From Brevibacillus reuszeri (lineage in GTDB: Bacteria > Bacillota > Bacilli > Brevibacillales > Brevibacillaceae): a stretch of DNA of 64,000 bases. The position numbers were made by a program, and so were the translations under genes. Below the pieces are notes generated by a model, which was not told the origin of the DNA, searched no databases, and was given only the letters and a program-made list of their open reading frames with translations. Location of the stretch: NCBI RefSeq assembly GCF_001187725.1, contig NZ_LGIQ01000011.1, positions 718,017-782,016 of the forward strand, written 5' to 3'. Shown piece by piece: positions 25,206-33,600 of the stretch (positions are counted from its first letter, which is position 1; every line of letters starts with the position of its first letter).

Positions 25206-26348
25206 CTATTCGATCTTTTTGCGGAATCGCAGGATGGCTACCGTCAAAATGAAGAGACAAAACACTCCCATTCCGACAACGTCTCGCCACAGAGCATCAA
25301 GCCCCGCTCCTTTTAGAAAGATTCCGCGCAGAATTTCCAAAAAATAGGTCAACGGGACAAGCCCACCAAACCATTGTATCACGACCGGCATCGAATCGCG
25401 CGGGAACATAAAGCCTGATAAAAGCACGCTAGGCAGGATCAAGGCAAACGCCATCTGCATCGCTTGCAGCTGTGTTCGCGCGATTGTTGAAATGAAAATA
25501 CCGAGCAGCAAGGTTGTCACCAGAAAGAGGATCGACAGCGTCACTAACAGTGGGATGCTCCCTTTTACCGGAACACCAAACCAATTCGTTCCTACCAGAA
25601 GTACGAGGCAAAAGGAAAACAGTCCGACTCCCACATAGGGGGTAATTTTGCCAAGCATCAATTCCAGCGGACGAATCGGAGTGACGATCAGCTGCTCCAT
25701 CGTTCCCCGCTCTTTTTCACGAACGAGCGAAAAGGCGGTCAGGATCATGGTGACATTTTGCATGATCAGCCCAATCAAGCCGGGGATATTGAACACGATG
25801 CTCTCCATATTGGGATTAAATAGGACTCGCGTATCCAGAGCAAGAGGGGACTCCAGCTCCCCCATTCCCTGCTTTTGCAGCCTGGTTTCCTGTAGCGTAA
25901 TTGCCTGGTTTTGGACGATGAGCTGGGCATGAGATGTAGCCGTACGGGCAATATTCGGATCGGAGCCGTCAACGAGCATCTGGACGTGAGCACGCTCACC
26001 CCGATCTCTTTTTCGCGTATAGTCCGGCCCGATGACAAGAGCTACATCAGCGCTCCCTTCATCAAGCATGGCCTCGATCGCCTCATAACCGCTCACTTGC
26101 GCCTGCACCTGGAATACCCGTGTATTGACGAACTGATCGATCAGTTCACGGCTCACGGTAGAAGGACTTTGATTCCAGACCACCATCTTAATATCATTCA
26201 CGTCCGTGTTGACTGCATATCCAAACAGGAACAGGAGCATCAGGGGCATGACGAGCGCAATCCCCAAGCTGGGGCGATCTCTTTTGATCTGTATGATTTC
26301 CTTTTTCACGACGGACCAGTAGCGTCCCCAGACAAACCTACGCATCAT
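25206..26348 (-). CDS. ABC-2 type permease of drug exporter (YbhR/YhhJ-like)
   Basis: A 380-residue membrane protein. One N-terminal helix about 28-48, a large extracytoplasmic domain about 50-175, then about five helices. 'KEIIQIKRDRPSLGIALVMP' at the start, 'REKERGTMEQLIVTPIRPLE' and the C-terminal 'SGFMFPRDSMPVVIQWFGGL' are ABC2 hallmarks. Its start overlaps the ATPase stop (ATGA). Related systems use two permeases (YbhS/YbhR); here only one is present, so it probably acts as a homodimer. Confidence 0.9.
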   Translation of the reverse strand: MMRRFVWGRYWSVVKKEIIQIKRDRPSLGIALVMPLMLLFLFGYAVNTDVNDIKMVVWNQSPSTVSRELIDQFVNTRVFQVQAQVSGYEAIEAMLDEGSADVALVIGPDYTRKRDRGERAHVQMLVDGSDPNIARTATSHAQLIVQNQAITLQETRLQKQGMGELESPLALDTRVLFNPNMESIVFNIPGLIGLIMQNVTMILTAFSLVREKERGTMEQLIVTPIRPLELMLGKITPYVGVGLFSFCLVLLVGTNWFGVPVKGSIPLLVTLSILFLVTTLLLGIFISTIARTQLQAMQMAFALILPSVLLSGFMFPRDSMPVVIQWFGGLVPLTYFLEILRGIFLKGAGLDALWRDVVGMGVFCLFILTVAILRFRKKIE

Positions 26349-27097
26349 ACCCCCTCCTCTCTCTGTCTGGCCTCTTCACGTCTGACGAGATCGATAAAGA
26401 CGTCCTCCAGATTTCCACCACCTCGCTGATCAATCAGTTCCTGTGGCGTTCCCTCTGCCAGCAGATTCCCGAAAAAGATAAAGCCGATCCAGTCGCATGT
26501 CTGTGCCTCATCCATGTAGTGTGTGGTCACCAAAACGGTAATTCCCTCGTCCGCCAGTCGGTGAATGACTTCCCAAAAAATACGTCTGGATACCGGATCG
26601 ACACCTGCTGTTGGTTCATCTAAAATCAGCAGCTCCGGTCTGTGCAAAAGAGCGCAGGACAGAGCAAGACGCTGCTTCCAGCCGCCAGACAAGGAGCCAG
26701 CAATCTGTTTTTCCCTTCCGTTTAGTCCCGCCATCTCGATCAGCTCTTTTTTGCGATGCTTGCGCTCTGCTGCCCCGAGCTGATACACCCCTGCGTAAAA
26801 ATCGAGATTTTCCTCGACGGTCAAATCTTCATACAGGCTAAATTTTTGCGACATGTATCCGATTCGTTGCTTGATCTCCTCACTCTGTGTCATCACGTCA
26901 AACCCCAGTACCGTTCCACTTCCTGTAGTGGGAGTAAGAAGTCCGCACAGCATACGGATCGTGGTCGATTTACCAGAGCCATTTGGACCGAGAAAACCGT
27001 AGATGGAGCCTTTTGGTACCGTCAAGGTGAGATGATTGACCGCGACGCGATCCCCAAAGCGCTTGGTCAGCTGTTCGCACGAAATCGCAGCATTCAT
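26345..27097 (-). CDS. ABC transporter ATP-binding protein of drug exporter
   Basis: A 250-residue ATPase: Walker A 'GPNGSGKSTT' near 37-46, Q-loop 'YMSQKFSLYEDLTVEENLDF', signature 'LSGGWKQRLALSCALLH', Walker B 'LLILDEPTAGVD', H-loop 'VLVTTHYMDEA'. The Trp in the signature is common in the YbhF/YhhJ group. Start ATG overlaps the HlyD stop by 4 nt, and its own stop overlaps the permease start, so all are translationally coupled. Confidence 0.93.
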   Translation of the reverse strand: MNAAISCEQLTKRFGDRVAVNHLTLTVPKGSIYGFLGPNGSGKSTTIRMLCGLLTPTTGSGTVLGFDVMTQSEEIKQRIGYMSQKFSLYEDLTVEENLDFYAGVYQLGAAERKHRKKELIEMAGLNGREKQIAGSLSGGWKQRLALSCALLHRPELLILDEPTAGVDPVSRRIFWEVIHRLADEGITVLVTTHYMDEAQTCDWIGFIFFGNLLAEGTPQELIDQRGGGNLEDVFIDLVRREEARQREEGV

Positions 27098-28284
27098 CGT
27101 GCTCCCCCCTGATCCGCCAGCAGCACATCAGCTGGCATTCCTGGCTTGATCTTATCAAGGCCCTCCGTAATTGAAATCGTCACGGCAAAAACGAGCTTGG
27201 TTCTCTCATTTGGTGTCTGTACATTTTTTGGCGTAAATTCTGCCTTTTCCGAGATCGTGCTGATTCGCCCCTTGAAGGTCTCATCTGGATACGCATCTAC
27301 GTGTATGCTTACCTCTTGTCCTTTTTGTACGCGATTCAGCTGCGCTTCAGGGATGTACACAACGAGCTTCAGTCGATCCGCTTTCATCATTGTGAACAGC
27401 GTAGCACCGACCTTTGCCACCTCACCCTGCTCGATAGAGGACCGGAGCAGGGCTCCATCCGCTGCTGCGGTGATTTGTGCCTTTTCCAATTGGAGCTTCG
27501 CCAAATCCAGCTTTGCTTGTGCCTGCTGCTGCGTTGCAAGCAATGCCCGGATCGTGTAGTCTGTGCTGCCTTCTTTTAGCAAGTCCAAATCGGCCTTGGC
27601 TCCTGCTACCTGTGCTTGCGCTGTTCCCGTTTGCGCCATAGCAGCGGCGGCGTCCTGCTGTGCGGAGCGGACCTGTGCCTCGGCCTGTGCGACGAGTGCC
27701 TTCAGCTGATTTAGCTGTGTTTGAGCCTGACTGGCTGCCTCCTGCTGCGCCTCCAAGTCTTTTTTGGAGATTGCCCCTTTTGCAAATAGGGCAGTCACTT
27801 CCTGGACGCGTCTTTGTTGGTAGAGTAGAGTCTCCTGTGCACCTTGAAGCTGTGATTCGGACTGTGCCAGCTGTTCCTGCGCCCGTACGATACCCGCATC
27901 TGCCTGCTTCTTTCTCGCCTCAGCCAAATGAACATTCGCGTCTGCCTGCTGTACGCCAGCAATTCCTTTTTGGATAGCAGAATCACGTGAGCCCGCTCTC
28001 GCTTCCTCTACACGTATTGTCGCTTGCTCCAGCGCCGCCTTTGCCTCATCAACAGCTATCTGGTAGCTGCGCTTGTCTATTTCTGCGAGCACCTGCCCTT
28101 TGGTCACCGCGCTTCCTTCCTCTACCTTGACGCTTGTAACCAAGCCACCTACCTCTGCTACAATCGGCAGCTCCTCTGCTTCTACCGTCCCGGACAAGGA
28201 CTGTTCTGTCTGTCCGAGCCACGTGCATCCTGCCAATACAAGCACAAGTCCGCCTGTAAGTATGGTGCTAAATAATCTTTTCAT
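27094..28284 (-). CDS. HlyD-family membrane fusion lipoprotein of the ABC exporter
   Basis: A 396-residue lipoprotein with signal peptide and lipobox 'LVLAGC'. A first lipoyl half ('AEVGGLVTSVKVEEGSAVTK'), a very long coiled-coil hairpin about 75-235 (Gln/Ala/Glu-rich), the second lipoyl half ('AAADGALLRSSIEQGEVAKV') and a beta barrel follow. It resembles YbhG/CcmA-family adaptors. ATG at 28282-28284 with GGGGTGG upstream is used. First gene of the operon HlyD-ATPase-permease-TetR. Confidence 0.9.
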   Translation of the reverse strand: MKRLFSTILTGGLVLVLAGCTWLGQTEQSLSGTVEAEELPIVAEVGGLVTSVKVEEGSAVTKGQVLAEIDKRSYQIAVDEAKAALEQATIRVEEARAGSRDSAIQKGIAGVQQADANVHLAEARKKQADAGIVRAQEQLAQSESQLQGAQETLLYQQRRVQEVTALFAKGAISKKDLEAQQEAASQAQTQLNQLKALVAQAEAQVRSAQQDAAAAMAQTGTAQAQVAGAKADLDLLKEGSTDYTIRALLATQQQAQAKLDLAKLQLEKAQITAAADGALLRSSIEQGEVAKVGATLFTMMKADRLKLVVYIPEAQLNRVQKGQEVSIHVDAYPDETFKGRISTISEKAEFTPKNVQTPNERTKLVFAVTISITEGLDKIKPGMPADVLLADQGGAR

Positions 28285-28306
28285 ACGAGCCACCCCGCAT
28301 TTTGAT

Positions 28307-28319
28307 GTGAGTAATCACT
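28307..28319. promoter_or_regulatory. Candidate TetR operator half-match GTGAGTAATCACT
   Basis: Closely resembles the perfect palindrome at 28380-28391 (GAGTnATCACT core shared) and lies in the 5' leader of the operon. Confidence 0.4.
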
Positions 28320-28379
28320 AACTAAAACGGATAAAAAAAGTCCTTAACTGTTCATCCTTTCGACCTATCTCTAAAAAGC

Positions 28380-28391
28380 GAGTGATCACTC
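28380..28391. promoter_or_regulatory. Palindromic operator GAGTGATCACTC
   Basis: A perfect 12-bp palindrome 11 bp downstream of the -10 box, covering the expected transcription start region of the efflux operon. The TetR protein encoded as the operon's last gene is the obvious binder. Confidence 0.6.
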
Positions 28392-28402
28392 ACTCTACTG
28401 TG

Positions 28403-28432
28403 ATTATATGAGCGTTCCTCCCCTGATGTAAA
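28403..28432 (-). promoter_or_regulatory. Sigma-A promoter of the efflux operon
   Basis: On the minus strand TTTACA (28427-28432) and TATAAT (28403-28408) are 18 bp apart, about 120 nt upstream of the HlyD start, with the palindromic operator just downstream. Confidence 0.65.
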
Positions 28433-28450
28433 GATCTGTTTTCACCATTC

Positions 28451-28478
28451 AAAAAACCTCTCCACATGGGAGAGGCTT
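28451..28478 (-). terminator. Terminator after the pyrH paralogue
   Basis: On the minus strand CCTCTCC pairs with GGAGAGG (28457-28463 and 28469-28475) with a short loop, followed by six T residues. It lies 17 nt after the pyrH stop. Confidence 0.85.
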
Positions 28479-28494
28479 TGCGCTGCTTCTTTGC

Positions 28495-29235
28495 TTATTT
28501 ATATACGGCTTCTCCATGGCGATTAATGAAGGTCCCGACCTGTTCACCATTACATATTCGCGCCATAGCCCCAGGCTGGTCAAAATTAAACACGTGCAAA
28601 GGCAAGCCATGATCTCTCGCCAAAATCATCGCTGCCTGATCCATCACACGCAGATCCCGCCTGACAATCTCGTCAAAGGATACCTCTACGTATTGTTTAG
28701 CCGTTGCGTCTGTTCGTGGGTCAGCCGTAAATACGCCGTCTACCCCATGCTTGGCTACGAGCAATGCATCTGCCTCCACTTCCAGTGCGCGTTGGACAGC
28801 CGGATAATCGGTCGTAACGTATGGCTGACCATTTCCACCAGCGAAAATAACGACATAGCCCTTTTCCAGATTATGCACGGCACGCAAGCGAATATACGGT
28901 TCCGCGACGGCATTGATCGGAACAGCAGTCATGACTCGTACCTCCCGATTCACCCTCGCCTTCAGAACCCCCCGCAGCATCAAGCTGTTAATCACGGTTG
29001 CCAATGTCCCGATATTGTCCGCTTCGACCCGCTCAATTCCCCACATATCGGCCATGTTGCCGCGAAAAATATTGCCTCCCCCGATGACAATCGCTACCTC
29101 GACGCCCATGTTTACGAGTGCCAAAATTTCGTTAGCGATATTCTCCAGCTGATCCGGATTAAAGCCGAATCCATTTTCATTTGCAACCGCTCCGCCACTT
29201 AGCTTCACCAAAACGCGTTTGTACCGCACAGGCAT
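28495..29235 (-). CDS. pyrH: UMP kinase paralogue (PyrH family)
   Basis: A 246-residue amino-acid-kinase-fold protein that would phosphorylate UMP to UDP with ATP. 'YKRVLVKLSGGAVA' at the N-terminus, 'VAIVIGGGNIFRG', 'AVAEPYIRLRAVHNLEKGYV', 'VIFAGGNGQPYVTTDYPAVQ' and 'DGVFTADPRTD' align with bacterial PyrH, but the usual K-L-S-G-E becomes S-G-G. The housekeeping pyrH normally sits between tsf and frr; this one is alone, so it is probably a second copy. Start is uncertain: ATG 29235 is directly preceded by AAAGGGGG, and GTG two codons later (29229) has better spacing. It is preceded by a leader peptide and terminator. Confidence 0.85.
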   Translation of the reverse strand: MPVRYKRVLVKLSGGAVANENGFGFNPDQLENIANEILALVNMGVEVAIVIGGGNIFRGNMADMWGIERVEADNIGTLATVINSLMLRGVLKARVNREVRVMTAVPINAVAEPYIRLRAVHNLEKGYVVIFAGGNGQPYVTTDYPAVQRALEVEADALLVAKHGVDGVFTADPRTDATAKQYVEVSFDEIVRRDLRVMDQAAMILARDHGLPLHVFNFDQPGAMARICNGEQVGTFINRHGEAVYK

Positions 29236-29289
29236 CCCCCTTTTTCGAGCGTTCTCTTCTTTCTTACATTCGCTTCGCCTCTCCATGGG

Positions 29290-29327
29290 AAAAAAAAGAA
29301 CGAAAGCAATTGCTGCCTTCGTTCTTT
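29290..29327 (-). terminator. Terminator/attenuator immediately upstream of pyrH paralogue
   Basis: On the minus strand AAAGAACGAA (29318-29327) pairs with TTCGTTCTTT (29295-29304), with further pairing around GCAATTGC, followed by eight T residues. Its 5' arm overlaps the stop codon of the 15-residue leader peptide, and only about 55 nt separate it from the pyrH start. No separate promoter is visible between hairpin and gene, so it may be a conditional terminator. Confidence 0.75.
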
Positions 29328-29373
29328 ATGGGAATAGGGAATGAAACAGATCGTTCGTGAACGTTTTTTTCAT
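29326..29373 (-). CDS. 15-residue leader peptide upstream of pyrH paralogue
   Basis: A short frame ATG (29371-29373) to TAA (29326-29328) encodes MKKTFTNDLFHSLFP. AGGGGGG lies 7 nt before the ATG, as strong a ribosome site as any in the window. The stop codon touches the base of a terminator hairpin, the arrangement of transcription attenuators. The leader contains CGTTC and GAACG segments that could form an alternative stem with the terminator's 5' arm. Translation is inferred, not shown. Confidence 0.55.
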   Translation of the reverse strand: MKKTFTNDLFHSLFP

Positions 29374-29419
29374 CCCCTGTCCCCCCTTTTATTGATCCAG
29401 TCAAAAACTCTTCATCATT

Positions 29420-29938
29420 TTATGCAAAGAAATTCGGAAAGTCAAAGGCATCTCTCTTGCCTGCCATGATTTCTTTTAGCAGTATATCTGCCGTTTCACA
29501 GGCAAAGCGGTGCTCCTCGCTCGTGATCAGTCCTTTTTGGAGAGCCTCGTCCAGCTCATCCTCATCCAAAAGGTAGATCTCTCCATGCGGCAGTACCACG
29601 ATGTCCAAGTAGAGATCATCATACCAGATGTGCCCATTCTCATCCTTGCCGTGGCCTTTGCAAATATCGATATACCACTGCACGGTGTTGCCCAGCTCAT
29701 CCAGCATTTTCGTAACAGCATACGCCTGATCGCGTGGGAAGTATTGCAAATATACGTACCCTCTATCTCCTACACACAGTAGTTTTTCACCGACAGGCAT
29801 ATAGGCGGGATCGCTTACCTCATCTAGTGTCAAGCGAACGGCATAGCCGGTAAAAGATAAGGCATCTACCCACTTTTCTTGATAACCCAATCGTTTGACG
29901 CGTCTCCAACCAGGGCGGTCTGCTCTTTTTCGCTTCAT
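29420..29938 (-). CDS. DUF402 protein (nucleoside di/triphosphatase, Ntdp-like)
   Basis: A 172-residue DUF402 protein. 'QWYIDICKGHGKDENGHIWY' and 'DDLYLDIVVLPHGEIYLLDE' carry the acidic metal-binding residues of the FomD/Ntdp fold, and 'DELDEALQKGLIT' is typical. The Staphylococcus relative Ntdp hydrolyses nucleoside tri- and diphosphates. GAGGAGAACAGGCC precedes the ATG. It lies upstream of the leader/pyrH unit on the same strand, so read-through from here could feed that attenuator; the nucleotide theme is noteworthy. Confidence 0.85.
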   Translation of the reverse strand: MKRKRADRPGWRRVKRLGYQEKWVDALSFTGYAVRLTLDEVSDPAYMPVGEKLLCVGDRGYVYLQYFPRDQAYAVTKMLDELGNTVQWYIDICKGHGKDENGHIWYDDLYLDIVVLPHGEIYLLDEDELDEALQKGLITSEEHRFACETADILLKEIMAGKRDAFDFPNFFA

Positions 29939-30003
29939 GGCCTGTTCTCCTCGTCGATTTGGTACCTATTACTCTACCATGAATAGGACACGTTTGTCAG
30001 ATA

Positions 30004-30501
30004 TTACATTTCCAGATTTTTGGATTTCTCTCGATGCTTTTTTGCCAGGCCTCTGCCGATTACATTAGCTGAAATCGGCTTGCATCCCATCTCCCGCGCC
30101 CAAATGGACAATTGCCCCATGTGATGGATTTCATGAGCCAAGACATGCCTGATAATTTCTCCTTTGGTATGCTCCTCTTCACTCCATGGCACACGTACAG
30201 CTACATCATCCTGCTCACCTGACCACTCTTCCAGAAAAGCGGACAACTCCACACGCCATGCATCTGACAGCTCCTTTACTTGCTGAAGCGATTGATGGTC
30301 TTCGTAAGCTACGACAAGATCCGGCTTGCCTTGGACTCCACGCAGCCAGCTGTATTCCACATCTGCAATATGAAACAAGGTGTAGAGAATCGTTCCTGCA
30401 CCTCCCACACGCTGTTGCAGCAATTGTTCCGTAGACAGCTGCTTGCACCATTCAAACCATTCGTCCCGCACTTGCCAGTTATATGAAAACAGCATCTTCA
30501 T
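30004..30501 (-). CDS. DinB-family protein
   Basis: A 165-residue four-helix-bundle DinB/YfiT-type protein. Metal-ligand histidines are in 'LFHIADVEYSWLRG' (around residue 44) and 'HVLAHEIHHMGQLSIWAREM' (around 130). DinB-like proteins are metal-dependent thiol S-transferases, for example bacillithiol-dependent; the exact reaction cannot be told. GGAGG precedes the ATG. It stands alone upstream of the DUF402 gene. Confidence 0.85.
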   Translation of the reverse strand: MKMLFSYNWQVRDEWFEWCKQLSTEQLLQQRVGGAGTILYTLFHIADVEYSWLRGVQGKPDLVVAYEDHQSLQQVKELSDAWRVELSAFLEEWSGEQDDVAVRVPWSEEEHTKGEIIRHVLAHEIHHMGQLSIWAREMGCKPISANVIGRGLAKKHREKSKNLEM

Positions 30502-30589
30502 TTTTTTCCGCCTCCAGAGAAATCTATGACCATGTAAATATTTCCATTTCTATTATAGCACGTACGTTCGTCTTTTTTCTAATAGAAAA

Positions 30590-30621
30590 CCTAGCTCTAC
30601 CAGGAGACACGGTGAGCTAGG
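30590..30621 (-). terminator. Distal terminator after addA
   Basis: CCTAGCTC (30590-30597) pairs with GAGCTAGG (30614-30621), extended by ACC/GGT. Read on the minus strand it is followed by TTTTC. It is the second of two tandem hairpins after addA. Confidence 0.6.
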
Positions 30622-30634
30622 CTGCGCTACGACT

Positions 30635-30664
30635 AAAACGCCGCTCATTTCTAAACGGCGTTTT
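30635..30664 (-). terminator. Proximal terminator after addA
   Basis: AAAACGCCG (30635-30643) pairs with CGGCGTTTT (30656-30664). It begins 8 nt after the addA stop. Confidence 0.75.
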
Positions 30665-30671
30665 GTTTTTG

Positions 30672-33600
30672 TTAAAAGGAGATCGCAAAGCCTCCCGAAA
30701 GAAGATACAGATAGCTCGATACTTCCACATCCGGCTTGATGATTTGCTTGATCGCGCGAACGTAGAGCCTGATCTGTCCCTCATATCTTTTGGTCAGCTC
30801 TTCTGTCGCTTTGGCGGATGGTTCTTTTGCTAGCCAGTCTGTCTTAAAATCGATCAAAACGAGACTCCCATCTTGCTCCTCTAAAAGGCAGTCGATCACC
30901 CCTTGGACAACGACCTGCTCGCCGCTCTCTTCTCCCAGCTCTGACTCTACTTCATGCGCGGGAATGACCAAAGTAAACGGCAGCTCGCGATGCACGACAC
31001 GAGCCTGCTTCATGCGCTGACCCAATGGATCAGCGAAGAAACGAGCGATTTGTCCAACTTCTACCGCTTGCACCTGCTCTTCTGTTAAAAAGCGACGTGC
31101 GGCAAGTGTTGCTACCTGCTCCCGAATGTCTGCTTCATCAAGTGAACGCTGCAAGTCGAGGTGTTGCATGACCAAGTGAGTGATGGTTCCTTTTTCCGCT
31201 CCCGTGATACGACTCGCTTTTTGTTCCGACAAAAACTTCGGCTTCTCTGTGATCGAAGGAAGCAAGACAGGCTGTCCGGCCTTGCTCGTCTTCGCATGCC
31301 GCTTCAGCTCGCTGACACTCCATTTCGCTTGGACACGAGGCGCAATGACATGCGGGTCCTTCCAGTTCAAACGCTCCTCGACGATACGCTGCAAATGCTC
31401 ATCTGCCGGGCGCTCATCAATCGCTTCCCGCTTGCTCATACGTTCCCACACTGACATTTCCTCACTCTGCGGGTCCGTTTGTGCGCGCAGCTCATCTGCC
31501 TGATGAAAATGGAATGACCAGATAGACTCGTCTGGTATGGTCCGAACGCTCACCACATCACCTGTTCCTGCGTTTTGCGGATAGGCACGGAGCTGACTTG
31601 CCTCGGGATGACGCAGCATCGCTCTGCCGACCCAGTCAAGGTAGCCTTTTGCCTGGATCAGGTCCTCATCACTCAGCCGTTCTTCTGCGTCCTGTCTTCC
31701 CCAATCGGCAATGCTTTTCGTCAGATCCTTGGCAGAGCCTACGAGAATCAGCTTTTCGCGAGCGCGAGTCAATGCCACATACAGGACACGCATCTCTTCG
31801 GCAAGCATATCTCTTCTAAGCTGCTGGCGGATACCTAATGCAGCAATGCTTGGGTAGCGAACCAGCAAGGAAGGCTCCACTGCCATTGGTCCAAATCCGA
31901 GGTCTTTGTGCAGCAAGAACTGGCTTTTTAGATCCATTGTATTGAACTGCTTGCCCATACCCGCTACAAAGACAACGGGGAATTCCAGCCCTTTACTTTT
32001 ATGAATTGTCATGATCCGCACGACATCCTCGTTTTCCCCGATCGTCCGTGCCTCTCCCAAGTCATTGCCTGCTTCCTGCAATCGATCGACAAAGCGCAGG
32101 AAGCGGAATAAGCCGCGATAAGAGCCAGCCTCATATTGTCGGGCCCGATCGTATAAAGCACGCAGATTCGCCTGTCTCTGCTGACCATTTTCCAATGCCG
32201 CGACATAATCAAGGTAGCCGGTCTCTCGATACAAAACGGAAAGCAGCTCCGACAATGCGCCTCGGCGCGCTTGTGTCCGCCAGTCTGTCAGGCGCCTCCA
32301 AAAATAGCGCAGTCTTTTTTCCCAGGACTCCTTCGCTTCACGTTCCTCGGCATATTGTACGACCGCCAAATGAAATGGCCCCGATGCGTACTCAATCCGA
32401 ATTTTCGCCAAATCCTTCTCGGAAAGGCCCACTATCGGAGAACGCAAAACCGCAGCCAACGGAATATCCTGCAACGGATTGTCAATCACTCTCAGCAAGG
32501 ATAGCATCGTTTCCACTTCCGTTGCAGCGAAATAGCCGGCTGTTTGCTCCGCGTACACAGGAATCCCTGCAGCCTTTAGCTCTTCTTGCAGGGTCTGTCC
32601 CCAGCCAGCGGTAGCTCGAAGCAAAATGACGATGTCCCGGTAGGCAAGCGGACGTAATCCCCCCGCTTTTTTATCAAAAACGAGCAGCGTTGCTTCCCCT
32701 TCGCCCGGCTCCATCCAGCGACGAATACGACTGGCGATCAACCGTGCCTCCAACTGAGCTACGCTCGCTTCCTCACTCGCTTCACCTGTTCCCTCCGGAA
32801 TGGATGCCTCTGTCTCATCCGCTGCGTCAGATGCTTCCGGTTGTCCAGCCTCCCCCTGATTGTTCTTGCGGTCAATCAGGTGCATTTCCACGCGCAGCCG
32901 ATCAGCATCTACGTCTGGATAAGAGGCGCGATTAATCAGCTCGGCAGACTGATCGTAATCAATCTCCCCTACGCCAGGAGACATAATCTGTCGGAACAAG
33001 TAGTTGACGGAATCGACCACCTCTCGTCTACTGCGAAAGTTCGCAGCCAAATCGATCCTCAAACCGGGAGACGCTGTATCCTCAAAGCGCAGTCGCTCAT
33101 CTTGTGAGTCCTCGATAGAGGTTTTTTTATAGGTCAAATACTTATCGAGGAACAGCTTGGGCTCGGCCAAACGAAACCGATAAATACTTTGCTTGACGTC
33201 CCCTACCATAAAGCGGTTTGCCGCTGGACCAGTCGTCCCGTCCTGGGAGACCATTTGCAAGATTGTTTCTTGTACAAGGTTAATATCTTGATACTCATCA
33301 ACAAGAACCTCGGCAAACTGCACACGCAATTGCTCAGATACGGAGGAAGGAACGACGCTTCCCACTTCTGTGCGCTCAGTCAATATTCGCAGGGCCAAAT
33401 GCTCTAAATCACCAAAATCCACGAGACTGCGAGCGCGCTTTTCCTTTTGAAAAGCGTCAGCAAATATAGTAACGAGACTTGCCAGTGTATGCATATGCGG
33501 CGTCATCCGCTCCAAATCAGCCAGGTATTGCTCGGTTGACATGGAGAAATACTGCTCGATCTGTTCGCCTATTTCCTTTTTCACACTGTTGCGCAGCTCT

